Virus record (IMG/VR): IMGVR_UViG_3300037847_004728
Location: 1-49,514 of that record
Reading direction: 5' to 3' (one strand)
Source of the DNA: a virus
Length of the DNA: 49,514 nucleotides
Shown: piece by piece, positions 27,201 through 34,477 of the stretch
Position numbering within the stretch: position 1 is the first letter of the stretch
How the letters are laid out: each line of letters opens with the position of its first letter
Program-made: the position numbers and the translations under genes
Notes under the pieces: generated by a model
The model's database searches: none
Told to the model about the DNA's origin: nothing
What the model saw: only the letters and a program-made list of their open reading frames with translations

Positions 27201-28963
27201 CGGCAGGTGTGCCTTATGCCAACAGAGACCTCCGTAGAATTGGTGTCGAGGAAGGGTTAGCTGCTTCGTTCCAAACGGCTGAGTTGAGCACGAAAATTCG
27301 TCGGCAAGGCGAGATGTTTTTGGAGGACTACAAAAAGCAAACAGGGGTCAGCAAGATTCTTGGTGCCGACTTAGCGCGTGACTTAGCTAAGGTTGCCGAA
27401 GACTTGGCTGAGGGTTGGAGTGAGCGCGAACGTTTTGGTGCCTACCTCACATTAGTCGAGATGGGTGTAGAGCCAAGGAAGGCAGCACGTCTCGTTATTG
27501 ACGCGCTCTATGATTACGCAGGAACCATGTCGCCTGCGGATAGAAACTGGTTGATTCAGATATTCTTCCCATTCTGGGCCTTCCAAAAGAACGCTAACCG
27601 TCAGTTGGTGGATGTCTTGTTCAGCCCGCGTGGTGCGTATCGTTTAGGTGTTTTGCGCCGAAGCTATGATCGGCAAGCTGAGTTCGCATCAGAAATTGCA
27701 TTCCAAGACATGGTTGATCCGCTTGGAATCAACACAGACATCATGGATGAGAACGAGGTCGAGGCTTACGAAGCGTTGAAAGAAACCTTAGCTGATCACT
27801 ATGGTATGCCTGTGTCGCAACTGCCCGAAGATTTACGGCGGCAAATTCGCTTAGTCGTGACTGGTCGATCAACAATTTTTGAGAATGGTCGATTGTATCG
27901 ACAAGACGCACAGGCTGACTTTATTTCAAACCTATCGTATGTTGATCCAAAGACGGGAGAAGAGCTACCTCGATTCTTCAAAGGTCGATTCCCACGATCA
28001 CTTGTAGAAAAACCATCACGATCAACGATGCCTACCTGGGCGGGAACCCGTGATGCCGGTTTACTCCCATACGCCGTTACCGAGCAAAACAAGATCTGGC
28101 ATGACTTAATGTCAGCCACCTACGGGGGTGACCGAACGTACACCGCGTTGATGTACCCGGAGCAAAGCTACAAAGCCGCCGCGAACTTTGGTTTTAATCT
28201 AGCGTCTTCATACTTCGAAATCGGACGTCAAATTGTTACTGGTGGGGCGTCGTACTTTACGAATGATATTTCAAAGGGCGGTGAACTGTACACATGGGCG
28301 TACCCAATGAAGGAGTTGTTACGACCAGAAAGTGCTTTGTTTGTAAGTGACGCGGCTCGAATGGTGGGTATTGCCGATCCCGGTATGCCTTACGAGGTTG
28401 CGCCGGTTATGGCTGGACTGCTTCGGTGGATGGACATCGAAGTGTTACCCGTTGACGGAAGAGATGATCCATTCAAAAAGCGACTTGCGTACAGCGAATT
28501 TAAACGTCAATTGGCCGCAGGAGAGATTGAAACCTATCCTGATGACCTGTATTTGGACGGTAAGACTTTAGTGCCCGAAAGACGCTACTACATCAACGGT
28601 GGTGTTGCTTCATTTGTTATGCGGAACATGTTCCCTGCTTTCGACCAGATAAACACAATCTTTAAGCAAATGGAAAAGTCGCAACCAGAAGAGCTTGCGG
28701 GTCTTCGTGGAGACCTACAAAGAACGTTCCGGGTTGTTACGGGTTTGAAAGTTCAAGACATTAACCCTGACAAGGTTGCTCGTGGTGCGGGCTATGAAAA
28801 GGCCGATGAAGTTGATGCTAAGCAATTGTTGAAACTCAAGCAGAAACAAAACCTTGATTACCTCAAGCTTGATTTGATTCAAGCAATAGAAGACCCTGAG
28901 GTTAGGGAAACTTTGGAGCGGCTGAAAAAGTCTGATCCAGGTGACCAGGAGATCGACCTCTAA
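21218..28963 (+). CDS. Giant ejection protein with lysozyme-like and GNAT-like domains, 2581 aa
   Basis: A 2581-residue protein, the largest in the window. Residues about 205-350 resemble phage tail-type lysozymes: LSRDQMIAIIANGLGESQLN with the expected catalytic Glu at 228, then SHGVWQFNRQG and a late FMHHFEKPEFG segment typical of this fold; it would cut peptidoglycan during DNA entry. Residues about 1090-1190 contain a GNAT acetyltransferase-like motif A: VRSIELPEQLRKKGIATKLY (1131-1150) with the RxxGIA acyl-CoA loop. The rest is mostly helical, with an aromatic WLIQIFFPFWAFQKNANRQ segment near residue 2110 that resembles C-terminal parts of polyvalent phage proteins. It ends the ejection-protein run. 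T7 gp16 and P22 gp16 are functional analogues; the GNAT activity is unproven and the Glu228 role is inferred. Confidence 0.7.
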   Translation: MAETIVPAEQNLSNDSEIDVTDISANEDLELQEDNIDLKPYTLAETIRSQRALALAPDQREDLSGRLLSLPEIVDLHSKRLGISKAQLNRAAKNQGLDLNVIVEGVGRQGRDINEIFTELQDLGSVAFDPPETRIEKMREIRRKRLLPQREIDIAKLANKRIDEGKKKFNFSPEELAVDRPQKTVDFKKIKDPSKRQAAVAELVYDMGSDTGLSRDQMIAIIANGLGESQLNPTAVNPVNEDSHGVWQFNRQGSGEGSGFTVEQLQDPKFQMDKIIKAVADRDELKGFRDTNLDANQLTLEFMHHFEKPEFGKGSSKKDIEARKRRLSYLPAAERLFDAAEKNSPKAKNLARVTKEKGEQVKRMINEGVSQKFRVSTDSEAPGGNVENEIAKPGSKAYQEIEEDHEITFNPEVARKKGGDVKRARYMQQLLAKYQSGDSGDQIRNLFAEDAFQGLYLGAVNYDKGVVAGKLGISPAEFELRAKDPRSREGQIWQEILRANRDQAAKFQTLNKTGVPAFVSYEFMDPDNWMGESRTSSDDPYLSRLFDAAAGNRVELVGLDKDKIPVFRAQNHLDSVADKLDILLSMGAGTLERALRGPEGESIAKILAEGSIQGVRDARNFTKFALSTELARENGIAAVGLGLVGVGTDVMAPDPTIGLAKAASLARKTAKKVGPMLNARKIPKALDELDVAATELIETQKLINRAEEEIAAGNYEEGKALLDQAKERALAADNAERNVNGQLPLLMKEVDRTDGVVARELARDNNLLTGGKEADELTKSLGFSDVGANRDFVHPAFERIEVRGSGQDQLAQRADFFDMNRKIDRLKDLVTSVQEGTTAKPYIPLVMSESLRPLGDQFAIVLTSRGFTRARKGQPDEVTNAVRDLFDFLGSARAADTLANDPEQFRTSLKVLLDQIPTQRRGKSILEVLDEDIGKAIDSASKIAKSSEKAEETVDRAKELKDVFNSVAAIAESRAAGHALTRGAIAGERGIDIVPSIPEIASRYDEIGTNKISAVALDFRNELERAFPALKGDAAMHIARNLDDRLKATSRRTNEPIEVIYETRDYNKIIPDLRRRQAAETGEAAPDVEFTPLKFGEEQLTTKEIRELGDEIDTDLEPGMVIKIEDGKLTVRSIELPEQLRKKGIATKLYKAALRRAKSEGLEFTSDANPAVEVERIYDRLMDSGIPIKRVTRNLSPGKFETRYTISKDDLAKVSDDLLTVVDEAEQFKRYQELWMPDFVSDTQKTVRAMEEATTVEDFMFEINKIARHELDAKEMQAVVDWLSTKKIKVGFRGSQFTSTDPADIVQAEEAFAKAFAEYMDGLPPPTDETETVFDRVGNRIADLLFSAKNARAEGANFNPTPEIEKAFDSLLMRQKPSSKNAPNLFRAIKRALIDDLPKNSSKDFLLSIARETDRLGQPISVDELQKRVSDAVKRHMELSLKKGEEVSADEIRIELPVAVSLGGLLSQTGPKKSFTLAEFSQGALNYGQRKRLASVSATRNIAADSEIKAIRELTPTQIIDQYLVETDLFRKFIARTYLGFDALENMRELPPEIRQAVLAGTRMTQQAVGDAVALVSDGDLNNLLRYLTGDPTVKLKTGRQIFSSGHNHVSDGFDSFSRYILAWGKKNPVAYNKLVEYFESGKLGTKVALGGQAPDIAEATRSFILSDQGNRLVKDIFSSLKLGRSVKTSKDAIRPEHLQVLENIFYYSGETRRKGKYFEGTNRRKFQSFYDSLNRLFPAKTAKDDPVANRTAVLFAAHGMASKARKEWVNLGVAVDAQTAADFKKWIIGEGLETPEQMARVRQAFQVHGYNPRFLEAVELEGLDVWVPQAARDKLGLAMEQAIDRTTQARGMDLFARIASGVEEGKTFKDISVAFTFRYLKTKMVRGHFLLKTRYFWMNTLDHFNQMSQIVGFRPAFISTVRLIPQSLATNPLVQTALLGVQSRSKEDAGEYLRGLLSNAGDKGAEVASMITRAGKWHGSLDAMMDGREGFVLSAGVPYANRDLRRIGVEEGLAASFQTAELSTKIRRQGEMFLEDYKKQTGVSKILGADLARDLAKVAEDLAEGWSERERFGAYLTLVEMGVEPRKAARLVIDALYDYAGTMSPADRNWLIQIFFPFWAFQKNANRQLVDVLFSPRGAYRLGVLRRSYDRQAEFASEIAFQDMVDPLGINTDIMDENEVEAYEALKETLADHYGMPVSQLPEDLRRQIRLVVTGRSTIFENGRLYRQDAQADFISNLSYVDPKTGEELPRFFKGRFPRSLVEKPSRSTMPTWAGTRDAGLLPYAVTEQNKIWHDLMSATYGGDRTYTALMYPEQSYKAAANFGFNLASSYFEIGRQIVTGGASYFTNDISKGGELYTWAYPMKELLRPESALFVSDAARMVGIADPGMPYEVAPVMAGLLRWMDIEVLPVDGRDDPFKKRLAYSEFKRQLAAGEIETYPDDLYLDGKTLVPERRYYINGGVASFVMRNMFPAFDQINTIFKQMEKSQPEELAGLRGDLQRTFRVVTGLKVQDINPDKVARGAGYEKADEVDAKQLLKLKQKQNLDYLKLDLIQAIEDPEVRETLERLKKSDPGDQEIDL

Positions 28964-28971
28964 TAAAAAAG

Positions 28972-28980
28972 TGTTACAAT
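28972..28980 (+). promoter_or_regulatory. Candidate extended -10 promoter for fibre/lysis genes
   Basis: TGTTACAAT, an extended -10 (TGn plus TACAAT), with a weak -35-like TCGACC 16 bases upstream inside the end of the giant gene. A run of A residues lies in the spacer. The hairpin at 28981-28997 follows immediately. Confidence 0.45.
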
Positions 28981-28997
28981 GGACGCAGCTTTGCGCC
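28981..28997 (+). promoter_or_regulatory. Small 5' leader hairpin before the ribosome-binding site
   Basis: CGCA pairs with TGCG around a GCTT loop, with two more G-C pairs after a bulged A. It lies between the -10 motif and the AGGAG site of the gene at 29010. The loop sequence CGyAGCTTT is shared with the hairpin at 7053-7080. Confidence 0.4.
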
Positions 28998-29009
28998 AGG
29001 AGCTAAAAA

Positions 29010-29444
29010 ATGATTAGACAATTTACTAAGTACGGCTACTCGTGCATTGCTCAGCAACAGGCAATCGGTACGAGCAAAAGCGTTATTTCTGTGACCGGTG
29101 AGTCCGACAACAAGAGATCTGCAAATGTGCCGGACGATTGTTTTCTAGAGTCGATTGAATTTGAACTTTCAAGTATCGCATCGACTGACACAGTTACGAT
29201 GTTTCTTGCTCGAGACTCGGCAGGTAAGAACCCGTTGACATCAGATCAACTCGCTGGCGCGACACAAACTGTAACGATGAGTTCTGCCGGTGGAGCTACA
29301 ACTGGTGGTGTCGTGTTCACAATTAACAAAGATTATCATTTTGATTCAACGACCACGAACGCAACCAGCGGCACATTGTATGTAGTTGTGAAGGCAAGCG
29401 ATGCTTGTGACGCGGATTCTATCCGTTTGAACTGGAGAGCATAA
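29010..29444 (+). CDS. Small beta-type virion protein, 144 aa
   Basis: A 144-residue protein starting MIRQFTKYGYSCIAQQQAIG, then a Ser/Thr/Val/Ala-rich beta pattern with long strands (ESIEFELSSIASTDTVTMFLA; SGTLYVVVKASDACDADSI). Composition resembles fibre-associated or head-decoration proteins. AGGAG lies eight bases before the ATG. It is coupled by TAATG to the tail fibre gene, so it may be a fibre cofactor, cap or adhesin subunit. No known family is recognised. Confidence 0.6.
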   Translation: MIRQFTKYGYSCIAQQQAIGTSKSVISVTGESDNKRSANVPDDCFLESIEFELSSIASTDTVTMFLARDSAGKNPLTSDQLAGATQTVTMSSAGGATTGGVVFTINKDYHFDSTTTNATSGTLYVVVKASDACDADSIRLNWRA

Positions 29445-31579
29445 TGAGTGGTGGATCTAGCACAGTACCGAATGTCTTTGACTCATCTGTTCATGCGAAA
29501 GCTGATGGAAGCGTAACTGTTGCAGGAGACTTGACGGTTGAAGGTACGACAACCAGCATTGAAACGGTAAATCTAAAGGTCGAAGACAAGCTCATTGAGT
29601 TGGCTAGCGGTAGAACCGGAACTCCTTCGGGCGATGCCGGTATTATTATCGAGCGTGGGTCGGCGACTAATGCAGGTTTAATCTGGGATGAGAGTAGTGA
29701 TACTTGGGTCACATGTACTACATCAGCTACAGGCGCAAGTACCGGCGATCTTACACTTACAGACGCTGCGTTGAAGACTGCGGCGATCACAGCATCGGGC
29801 AACATCAGCACTACTGGCGACATTATTCTTGACGACGGTGGTTCGTTAAAAGAGGCTGGAGGCACCGCAGCGTTCACATTTGACGGGTCGGGTAACGTCA
29901 CAAAGATTGGTGTCGACACCCAAACTAGCGGTCACTTTCTAAAGTGGAACGGGAGCAAATGGCTTGCGGCAGAAGTTACTGGTACTGTTGCGGGCTCTGT
30001 TGCTGCCGATGACATCAGTACGGGCGATGCTGCCGTTACTATTGCGACTACTGCGGGCAATATTACGATTGATGCTCAAGGCAACGATACTGACATTATC
30101 TTCAAGGGCACAGACAACAACGCCGACACAACCTTCCTGACCTTAGACGGGTCTGCTGCGGGTGCCGCATCGTTCAACAGCACGGTTACGGCTACTGGTT
30201 TCATTATCGGCAGCGCCAACATCAACGAGAACGATCTCGAGTCAATCGACGACGTAACCGCAGGCACCGTTTCTGCATCAAAAGCCGTTGTCGTTGACAC
30301 CAACAAGGACGTTACCGGGTTCCGCAACATCACTCTCACAGGCGAACTGGACGCTGCTTCACTCGACGTGAGCGGCGACGTTGATATTGACGGTACATTG
30401 GAGGCAGATGCCATCACTGTAAACGGCGCGGCTCTCGCAACGTCAGCGACTACGGATACCACAAATGCCTCGAACATTGCTTCTGGTACGCTCAACGCAT
30501 CGAGAATGGCGGCGGCGCAGACTGCGATCACATCAGTCGTAAATAGTAGCCTTGAGATTGGTCGAGACGCGGACAACCGCATCAAGTTTGGTACCGACAA
30601 CCAGATTATTTTTGAGGTTGATGGCGGCGACAATGTCATCTTTAAGGCAAGCGGCGAGATCGAAGCCACAAGTCTCGACATCAGTGGTGATGTGGATGTC
30701 GATGGTACGTTGGAAGCTGACGCTATCACGGTGAATGGTGCGGCCCTGGCAGCTTCGGCTACGACTGACGCGACTAATGCGTCTAACATTGGGTCCGGTA
30801 CATTGGCCGCAGCGCGAATGTCCGCAACACAAACTGCTATCAATTCTCTTAAGAATACGAGTCTCGTAGTTGGTCGTGATGCAGACAACTTGATTGACTT
30901 TGCAACCGACAACGACATTAAGTTGCGCGTTGAGGGTGCTGACCTGTTCAGCTTTACTGGTGGTAGCGCACTCCCTAAAATGTCTGCGATTGCTCAGAGC
31001 GGGACCAACACAAACGGAAAAGCCATCAGCATTCAAGGTGGTTTGGGTACAGGTACGGGCGTTCCAGGGTCTGTTGAGATCCTGTCGGGTATTCCAACCA
31101 GTAGTGGATCAAACGCACACACATCTACACCAGTAGCGATCTTTGACACATTCGGAGTTACCAGTAACTTTGGTGGTGTAGCTAACCTTGCGAACGACAC
31201 AGGTATTGGAGAGATTGTTTACTTCGGTACAGAGGACAGTAACGATACGCTTGCGGCAGGTCGATTGATGTACCTGGCCAGCGATGGCAACTGGAAGTAC
31301 GCAGACGCCGATACAGAGGCGGCTACAAACTCATTGATTGGTATTGCATTGGGTGATGCCGTGACCGCAGGGATTCTGCTCAAGGGATTCTTTAAGTTGA
31401 ACAACTACATCGAGGGTAGCTTTGCAGTCGGAGCGCCTTGCTATGTAAGTGAGGCGGCATCAGAGATTGATTTTGCGCGTCCTACAACAGCGGGTGATTT
31501 TGTTCGCGTTGTTGGGTTTGGGACAGCAACAACCAATGTCATTTACTTCAACCCTGACAACACTTACATCCAACTCTAA
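29444..31579 (+). CDS. Tail fibre protein with internal duplication, 711 aa
   Basis: A 711-residue fibre. The N-terminal part contains DGSVTVAGDLTVEGTTTSIE followed by VEDKLIELASGRTG and IIIERGSATNAGLIWDES, a series I know from many marine phage fibres. The body alternates short beta motifs (SGDVDIDGTLEADAITVNGA) and ends with a beta-rich knob (DGNWKYADADTEAATNSLIG; GFFKLNNYIEGSFAVGAPCY). Two tandem units of 104 residues lie at about 303-510. Such fibres bind cell-surface receptors. Its stop overlaps the next start as TAATG, joining it to the Asp-box protein. Confidence 0.8.
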   Translation: MSGGSSTVPNVFDSSVHAKADGSVTVAGDLTVEGTTTSIETVNLKVEDKLIELASGRTGTPSGDAGIIIERGSATNAGLIWDESSDTWVTCTTSATGASTGDLTLTDAALKTAAITASGNISTTGDIILDDGGSLKEAGGTAAFTFDGSGNVTKIGVDTQTSGHFLKWNGSKWLAAEVTGTVAGSVAADDISTGDAAVTIATTAGNITIDAQGNDTDIIFKGTDNNADTTFLTLDGSAAGAASFNSTVTATGFIIGSANINENDLESIDDVTAGTVSASKAVVVDTNKDVTGFRNITLTGELDAASLDVSGDVDIDGTLEADAITVNGAALATSATTDTTNASNIASGTLNASRMAAAQTAITSVVNSSLEIGRDADNRIKFGTDNQIIFEVDGGDNVIFKASGEIEATSLDISGDVDVDGTLEADAITVNGAALAASATTDATNASNIGSGTLAAARMSATQTAINSLKNTSLVVGRDADNLIDFATDNDIKLRVEGADLFSFTGGSALPKMSAIAQSGTNTNGKAISIQGGLGTGTGVPGSVEILSGIPTSSGSNAHTSTPVAIFDTFGVTSNFGGVANLANDTGIGEIVYFGTEDSNDTLAAGRLMYLASDGNWKYADADTEAATNSLIGIALGDAVTAGILLKGFFKLNNYIEGSFAVGAPCYVSEAASEIDFARPTTAGDFVRVVGFGTATTNVIYFNPDNTYIQL
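30350..30973 (+). repeat. Tandem duplication (2 x 312 bases) in tail fibre gene
   Basis: Two consecutive units of 312 bases code for two 104-residue copies, each holding SGDVDxDGTLEADAITVNGAAL, then TTDxTNASNIxSGTL, RMxxxQTAI and GRDADN. The codons have diverged between the copies while the protein remains similar, so the duplication is old or the copies are under protein-level selection. Confidence 0.75.
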
Positions 31580-32715
31580 TGGCATACACGAAAGTCAACG
31601 GTGTCGCAGAAGGTAGTATCGTCAAAGTTGATGGTATTGCCAAGTCATCTATTGTAAAGATTAATGGGTGCGATACGCCATCGTCTGGTGTAAGCAGGGT
31701 GTTCATCGGACTAGCTGACGCTCGTGTGGGTCAGGTGCCCATCGCAGACGTAGACGATGTCACTGTGTGGGAAGCAAATACATACCAAGCACGCACAGGT
31801 GATAGCTGGGATCTGACAGATATTGCAGTCGGAAAAGATGGCAGCGGAAATAAGATTTATGCAGCCGTAGTCAATGGTAACAACCCAGAGATTATCCACT
31901 CCAGCGAGTCTAATTTCTTAGCCAAAAACCAGTGGACCGAGGTCAATGTCACACAAAGGCAAAGAACTATTCTTTGGGGCAACGATGTTTGGGTGACAGC
32001 GGGATTGCTGGGTAGTCAGTCAGCTAACCAGCATATTTATCGCAGTACAAACGGGTCAACCTGGAACGAAGTTGACATTTCTGGGCTCGGTAACGTTAGT
32101 TCTCTCTATGCAAACGGTATCTATGCTCTCACGTCAGACGGAAACGGTACGTGGTTCATGGCCCTTAAAAACGAGATTTACAAGAGCACCGATGATGCGT
32201 CTTCATGGTCTCTCGAGCACACAATAAGTAGCGTTGGCGACAGAATCTGGGATCTAGTTATTACCAACAACACTCTCGTATGTCTGTATCAATCTGGTGG
32301 ACCTAAGCTCATCAGCGCGGCACTGAGCGACACTACAGATTGGAGCAGCGCTGTAGTAGTTCAAGGTACGGACAACCTTTCTCTCGGGGCCACAGCCAAA
32401 CGTATGGCTGGTGGAAATGGGAGAGTTGTTGTTATCGACACTTCCAGATCAGTAGGTTTTGACGTAAGTGGCAAAACTATTACGGCACAGACCGATAGAA
32501 TACAATTACCCGACGAAGGAAACCTAAATTGTATTTGTACTGACGGTCAGGGCAACTGGTATGCAGGTAGCGATGGTGGAAACACTGGTGCTGATGGTGG
32601 AGATATTTGCCGAAGCACTGATAATGGCGCGTCCTGGACTCGTATTGTTCACGGGATTACCAATTCGACGTACAAGATCGAAGGCATCGGCGTTGACCTT
32701 TACTTACCTCTTTAG
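31579..32715 (+). CDS. Receptor-binding candidate with Asp-box beta-propeller, 378 aa
   Basis: A 378-residue protein. Residues 1-31 carry a doubled motif, VNGVAEGSIVKVDGIAKSSI plus VKINGC, seen at the start of many marine phage structural proteins and probably an attachment region. The remainder is a beta-propeller with Asp boxes: IYRSTNGSTWNEV (153-165), IYKSTDDASSWSLE (200-213) and ICRSTDNGASWTRI (343-356). Asp boxes are typical of sialidase-type and BNR propellers, but no catalytic sialidase residues are evident. The gene is coupled to the fibre upstream. A tip adhesin that binds surface glycans is the likeliest role; the ligand is unknown. Confidence 0.65.
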   Translation: MAYTKVNGVAEGSIVKVDGIAKSSIVKINGCDTPSSGVSRVFIGLADARVGQVPIADVDDVTVWEANTYQARTGDSWDLTDIAVGKDGSGNKIYAAVVNGNNPEIIHSSESNFLAKNQWTEVNVTQRQRTILWGNDVWVTAGLLGSQSANQHIYRSTNGSTWNEVDISGLGNVSSLYANGIYALTSDGNGTWFMALKNEIYKSTDDASSWSLEHTISSVGDRIWDLVITNNTLVCLYQSGGPKLISAALSDTTDWSSAVVVQGTDNLSLGATAKRMAGGNGRVVVIDTSRSVGFDVSGKTITAQTDRIQLPDEGNLNCICTDGQGNWYAGSDGGNTGADGGDICRSTDNGASWTRIVHGITNSTYKIEGIGVDLYLPL

Positions 32716-32723
32716 GAGAAATC

Positions 32724-33110
32724 ATGAGTAGTGATTTAAAAACTGCGAATTTTGACAGCACTGTTCTAGCGTACAAGATTATCGACGATATTAAGTTAGC
32801 TAATGTAGCTGTTGTGGATGTTACTCAAGGTAGCGGCACACTTTACTTTATTGAGGTTGACGCTACGGGTACTCAAAACCATCAGTACTTGAAGCTAAAG
32901 TTTACCACTAGCGAAATCACAGTAGGTACAACGACACCTGACTTTGTTGTTATGTGTGCCACTAATCAGAGGTTTGCAGTTAGCATTCCTGGCGGCGTAC
33001 CATTCTCAAGTCTGAGCGCTTGGCTAACATCATCTCAAGAAGATAGCGCAACGGCAAATTCAGAAGCTACAGCACAAAGATTTACCAAAGTTCGGTTTAT
33101 CACTACCTAA
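32724..33110 (+). CDS. Tandem small beta-sandwich paralogue 1, 128 aa
   Basis: A 128-residue protein whose core follows the plan N-x-GTLYFIEVD (strand), then a variable loop with LKLKF, a central region, a strand with the shape RFAVSIPGGVPFSSLSAWL and a final RFTKVRFITT strand. The same plan recurs in the genes at 33120, 33728 and 34094, so this is the first of four divergent tandem copies. It lies after the Asp-box protein, preceded by AGGAG. Likely a fibre-tip, head-fibre or surface-adhesin subunit; no named family is recognised. Confidence 0.65.
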   Translation: MSSDLKTANFDSTVLAYKIIDDIKLANVAVVDVTQGSGTLYFIEVDATGTQNHQYLKLKFTTSEITVGTTTPDFVVMCATNQRFAVSIPGGVPFSSLSAWLTSSQEDSATANSEATAQRFTKVRFITT

Positions 33111-33119
33111 GGAGTTACC

Positions 33120-33527
33120 ATGCCAGGTTTAAGCACACTATCAATTCCTAAAAGATTAGCTGAAACCGTACTTATTGATACGACAACAGACTCTACGGCA
33201 GAGAATAATGTCTTTGATGGGATCACTTTAGCCACCAAGATTTACTGCCTTAAGATAGACAACTCTGCTATCAACGCGGTCTCTTACTTAAAAGGTCAAA
33301 TTAGTAGCGGTCAATCATACGATACGGCAACTGCACCAACGATTCGCCTATACGCACCAGCTAACCAAGTTGTTGAATATTATTTTCCGACAGGTTGGCC
33401 TGCGAATGAGCTAAGCGGAAGCGACAAGTTTCATTTCATCGGAACATCGACGGACTCAAGTACAGGCACCCAAGCTGATCCAATTGCACCAGGAACTCTC
33501 AAGGTAACCATACTCGCAGGAACTTAA
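33120..33527 (+). CDS. Tandem small beta-sandwich paralogue 2, 135 aa
   Basis: A 135-residue protein with the same order of elements as the other copies: KIYCLKIDNSAINAVSYLKG, RLYAPANQVVEYYFPTGWPA and a terminal KVTILAG strand. A good AAGGAG ribosome site precedes it. Sequence identity to the other copies is low but the alternation YxLxID...(loop)...hxxxxxFPxG...(aromatic/Leu)...KVxhh is retained. It stands directly before the holin-like gene. Confidence 0.65.
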   Translation: MPGLSTLSIPKRLAETVLIDTTTDSTAENNVFDGITLATKIYCLKIDNSAINAVSYLKGQISSGQSYDTATAPTIRLYAPANQVVEYYFPTGWPANELSGSDKFHFIGTSTDSSTGTQADPIAPGTLKVTILAGT

Positions 33528-33528
33528 A

Positions 33529-33720
33529 ATGAAGAACTTTATCGACAAACTTTTTTGCTCTCAAAAGCGTGTCTCTTGGCGACGACTTGCTGTTTTGTCT
33601 CTCGGAACCGCATTGCTGGCAGCAGGTTTGCTTAGCGCTGAGCAGTGGCTCTATCTTAGCCTTGCTTATATTGCTGGCGATTCCGCAGAAAAAGCAATGA
33701 GCGCACTCTCTAAGAAGTAG
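33529..33720 (+). CDS. Small two-segment membrane protein, holin candidate
   Basis: A 63-residue protein with basic ends and two hydrophobic segments (AVLSLGTALLAAGLL, about 21-35; QWLYLSLAYIAGDSAEKA, about 39-56) split by a short polar turn with a Glu. Size, charge and topology fit a class II holin or another small lysis membrane protein. It is preceded by AGGA with a seven-base spacer and lies close to the cell-wall enzyme and spanin-like genes downstream. Its position between two copies of the tandem paralogue family is odd. Alternative: an unrelated small membrane protein. Confidence 0.5.
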   Translation: MKNFIDKLFCSQKRVSWRRLAVLSLGTALLAAGLLSAEQWLYLSLAYIAGDSAEKAMSALSKK

Positions 33721-33727
33721 GTGATTA

Positions 33728-34087
33728 GTGGCGATAGCCTTATCGAGCACAGGATTCCAGGACGCGGTTGACTACAAAGTCATCGTATGCACTGGTATTG
33801 ACGCGATCACACCGCAAGTGAACGTAGCTAATACGTCAGGCACATTGTACGAGATTATCCTCGACTCGACGAACTCATCGGACAATGTGAGCTTGCACGT
33901 TTATGATGCTCAAGTTTCGTCTGTTGGTCAGATTGCAGTGAAGGGAAAAGCTGGTTCGATTAAAACGTTCTGTATCCCTCAAGGCTTTGCTTTCACGGAG
34001 TTAAAGTTTTACGTCAGTCTGATTAGTAAAGCTGCAGATAACACAGCTTTTGCGGGTAGTGTTGATGTTCGTTTGGTGTGTGGGTAA
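33728..34087 (+). CDS. Tandem small beta-sandwich paralogue 3, 119 aa
   Basis: A 119-residue protein starting at GTG (33728), with AGGTG just upstream. The shared elements are NTSGTLYEIILDSTNSSDN, VSLHVYDAQ, a strand-turn SIKTFCIPQGFAFTELKFYV and the terminal VDVRLVCG. It is closest in length to copy 4 and follows the holin-like gene. Predicted to be a small secreted-type or virion beta-sandwich without enzyme motifs. Confidence 0.65.
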   Translation: MAIALSSTGFQDAVDYKVIVCTGIDAITPQVNVANTSGTLYEIILDSTNSSDNVSLHVYDAQVSSVGQIAVKGKAGSIKTFCIPQGFAFTELKFYVSLISKAADNTAFAGSVDVRLVCG

Positions 34088-34093
34088 AGGGCT

Positions 34094-34477
34094 ATGGCTG
34101 TAACTAAAACAACTACGATCACAGCATTAGCGGGAAATCTGGTAGTTGATTTTACGGCTGACGCTACCTCGGAACCCAACATTACAGGTAACTCGTCAGG
34201 TAAGTTTTATCTGATTGAGATCGACAATACCGCAAACGCAAGCAGCCTTGCTTATGTGAAGATACGGGATTCAGGATCAAACGCTGTTCCAGGTAACGCA
34301 TCAACGGGTATTCCGACCTGGCAGTTTGTTGCTCCCAAAGGCGCTAAAATTACATACACATTTCCCGAAGGGCAGGATTATTCTGCCGGTTTAAACATGT
34401 GGTGTGTCACGAGCCCCGCACATCAGAACACAAACCCCCCGTCAAATTCGGTTGTGGTGAAGATTATTGCTTCGTAG
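34094..34477 (+). CDS. Tandem small beta-sandwich paralogue 4, 127 aa
   Basis: A 127-residue protein with the same plan: EPNITGNSSGKFYLIEID, NTANASSLAYVKIRDSG, WQFVAPKGAKITYTFPEG and a final VVVKIIAS strand. The segment SSGKFYLIEIDNTANASS matches KIYCLKIDNSAINAVS of copy 2 best. Six bases separate it from copy 3. It is the last copy of the array and precedes the lysis-type membrane genes. Confidence 0.65.
   Translation: MAVTKTTTITALAGNLVVDFTADATSEPNITGNSSGKFYLIEIDNTANASSLAYVKIRDSGSNAVPGNASTGIPTWQFVAPKGAKITYTFPEGQDYSAGLNMWCVTSPAHQNTNPPSNSVVVKIIAS

Noticed and set aside
30076-30918. 280-codon antisense open frame opposite the tail fibre gene
   Set aside because: The predicted protein is a monotonous Ser/Val/Ala/Ile sequence that mirrors the repeated codons of the fibre gene. 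It has no ribosome site and the sense frame is clearly real.
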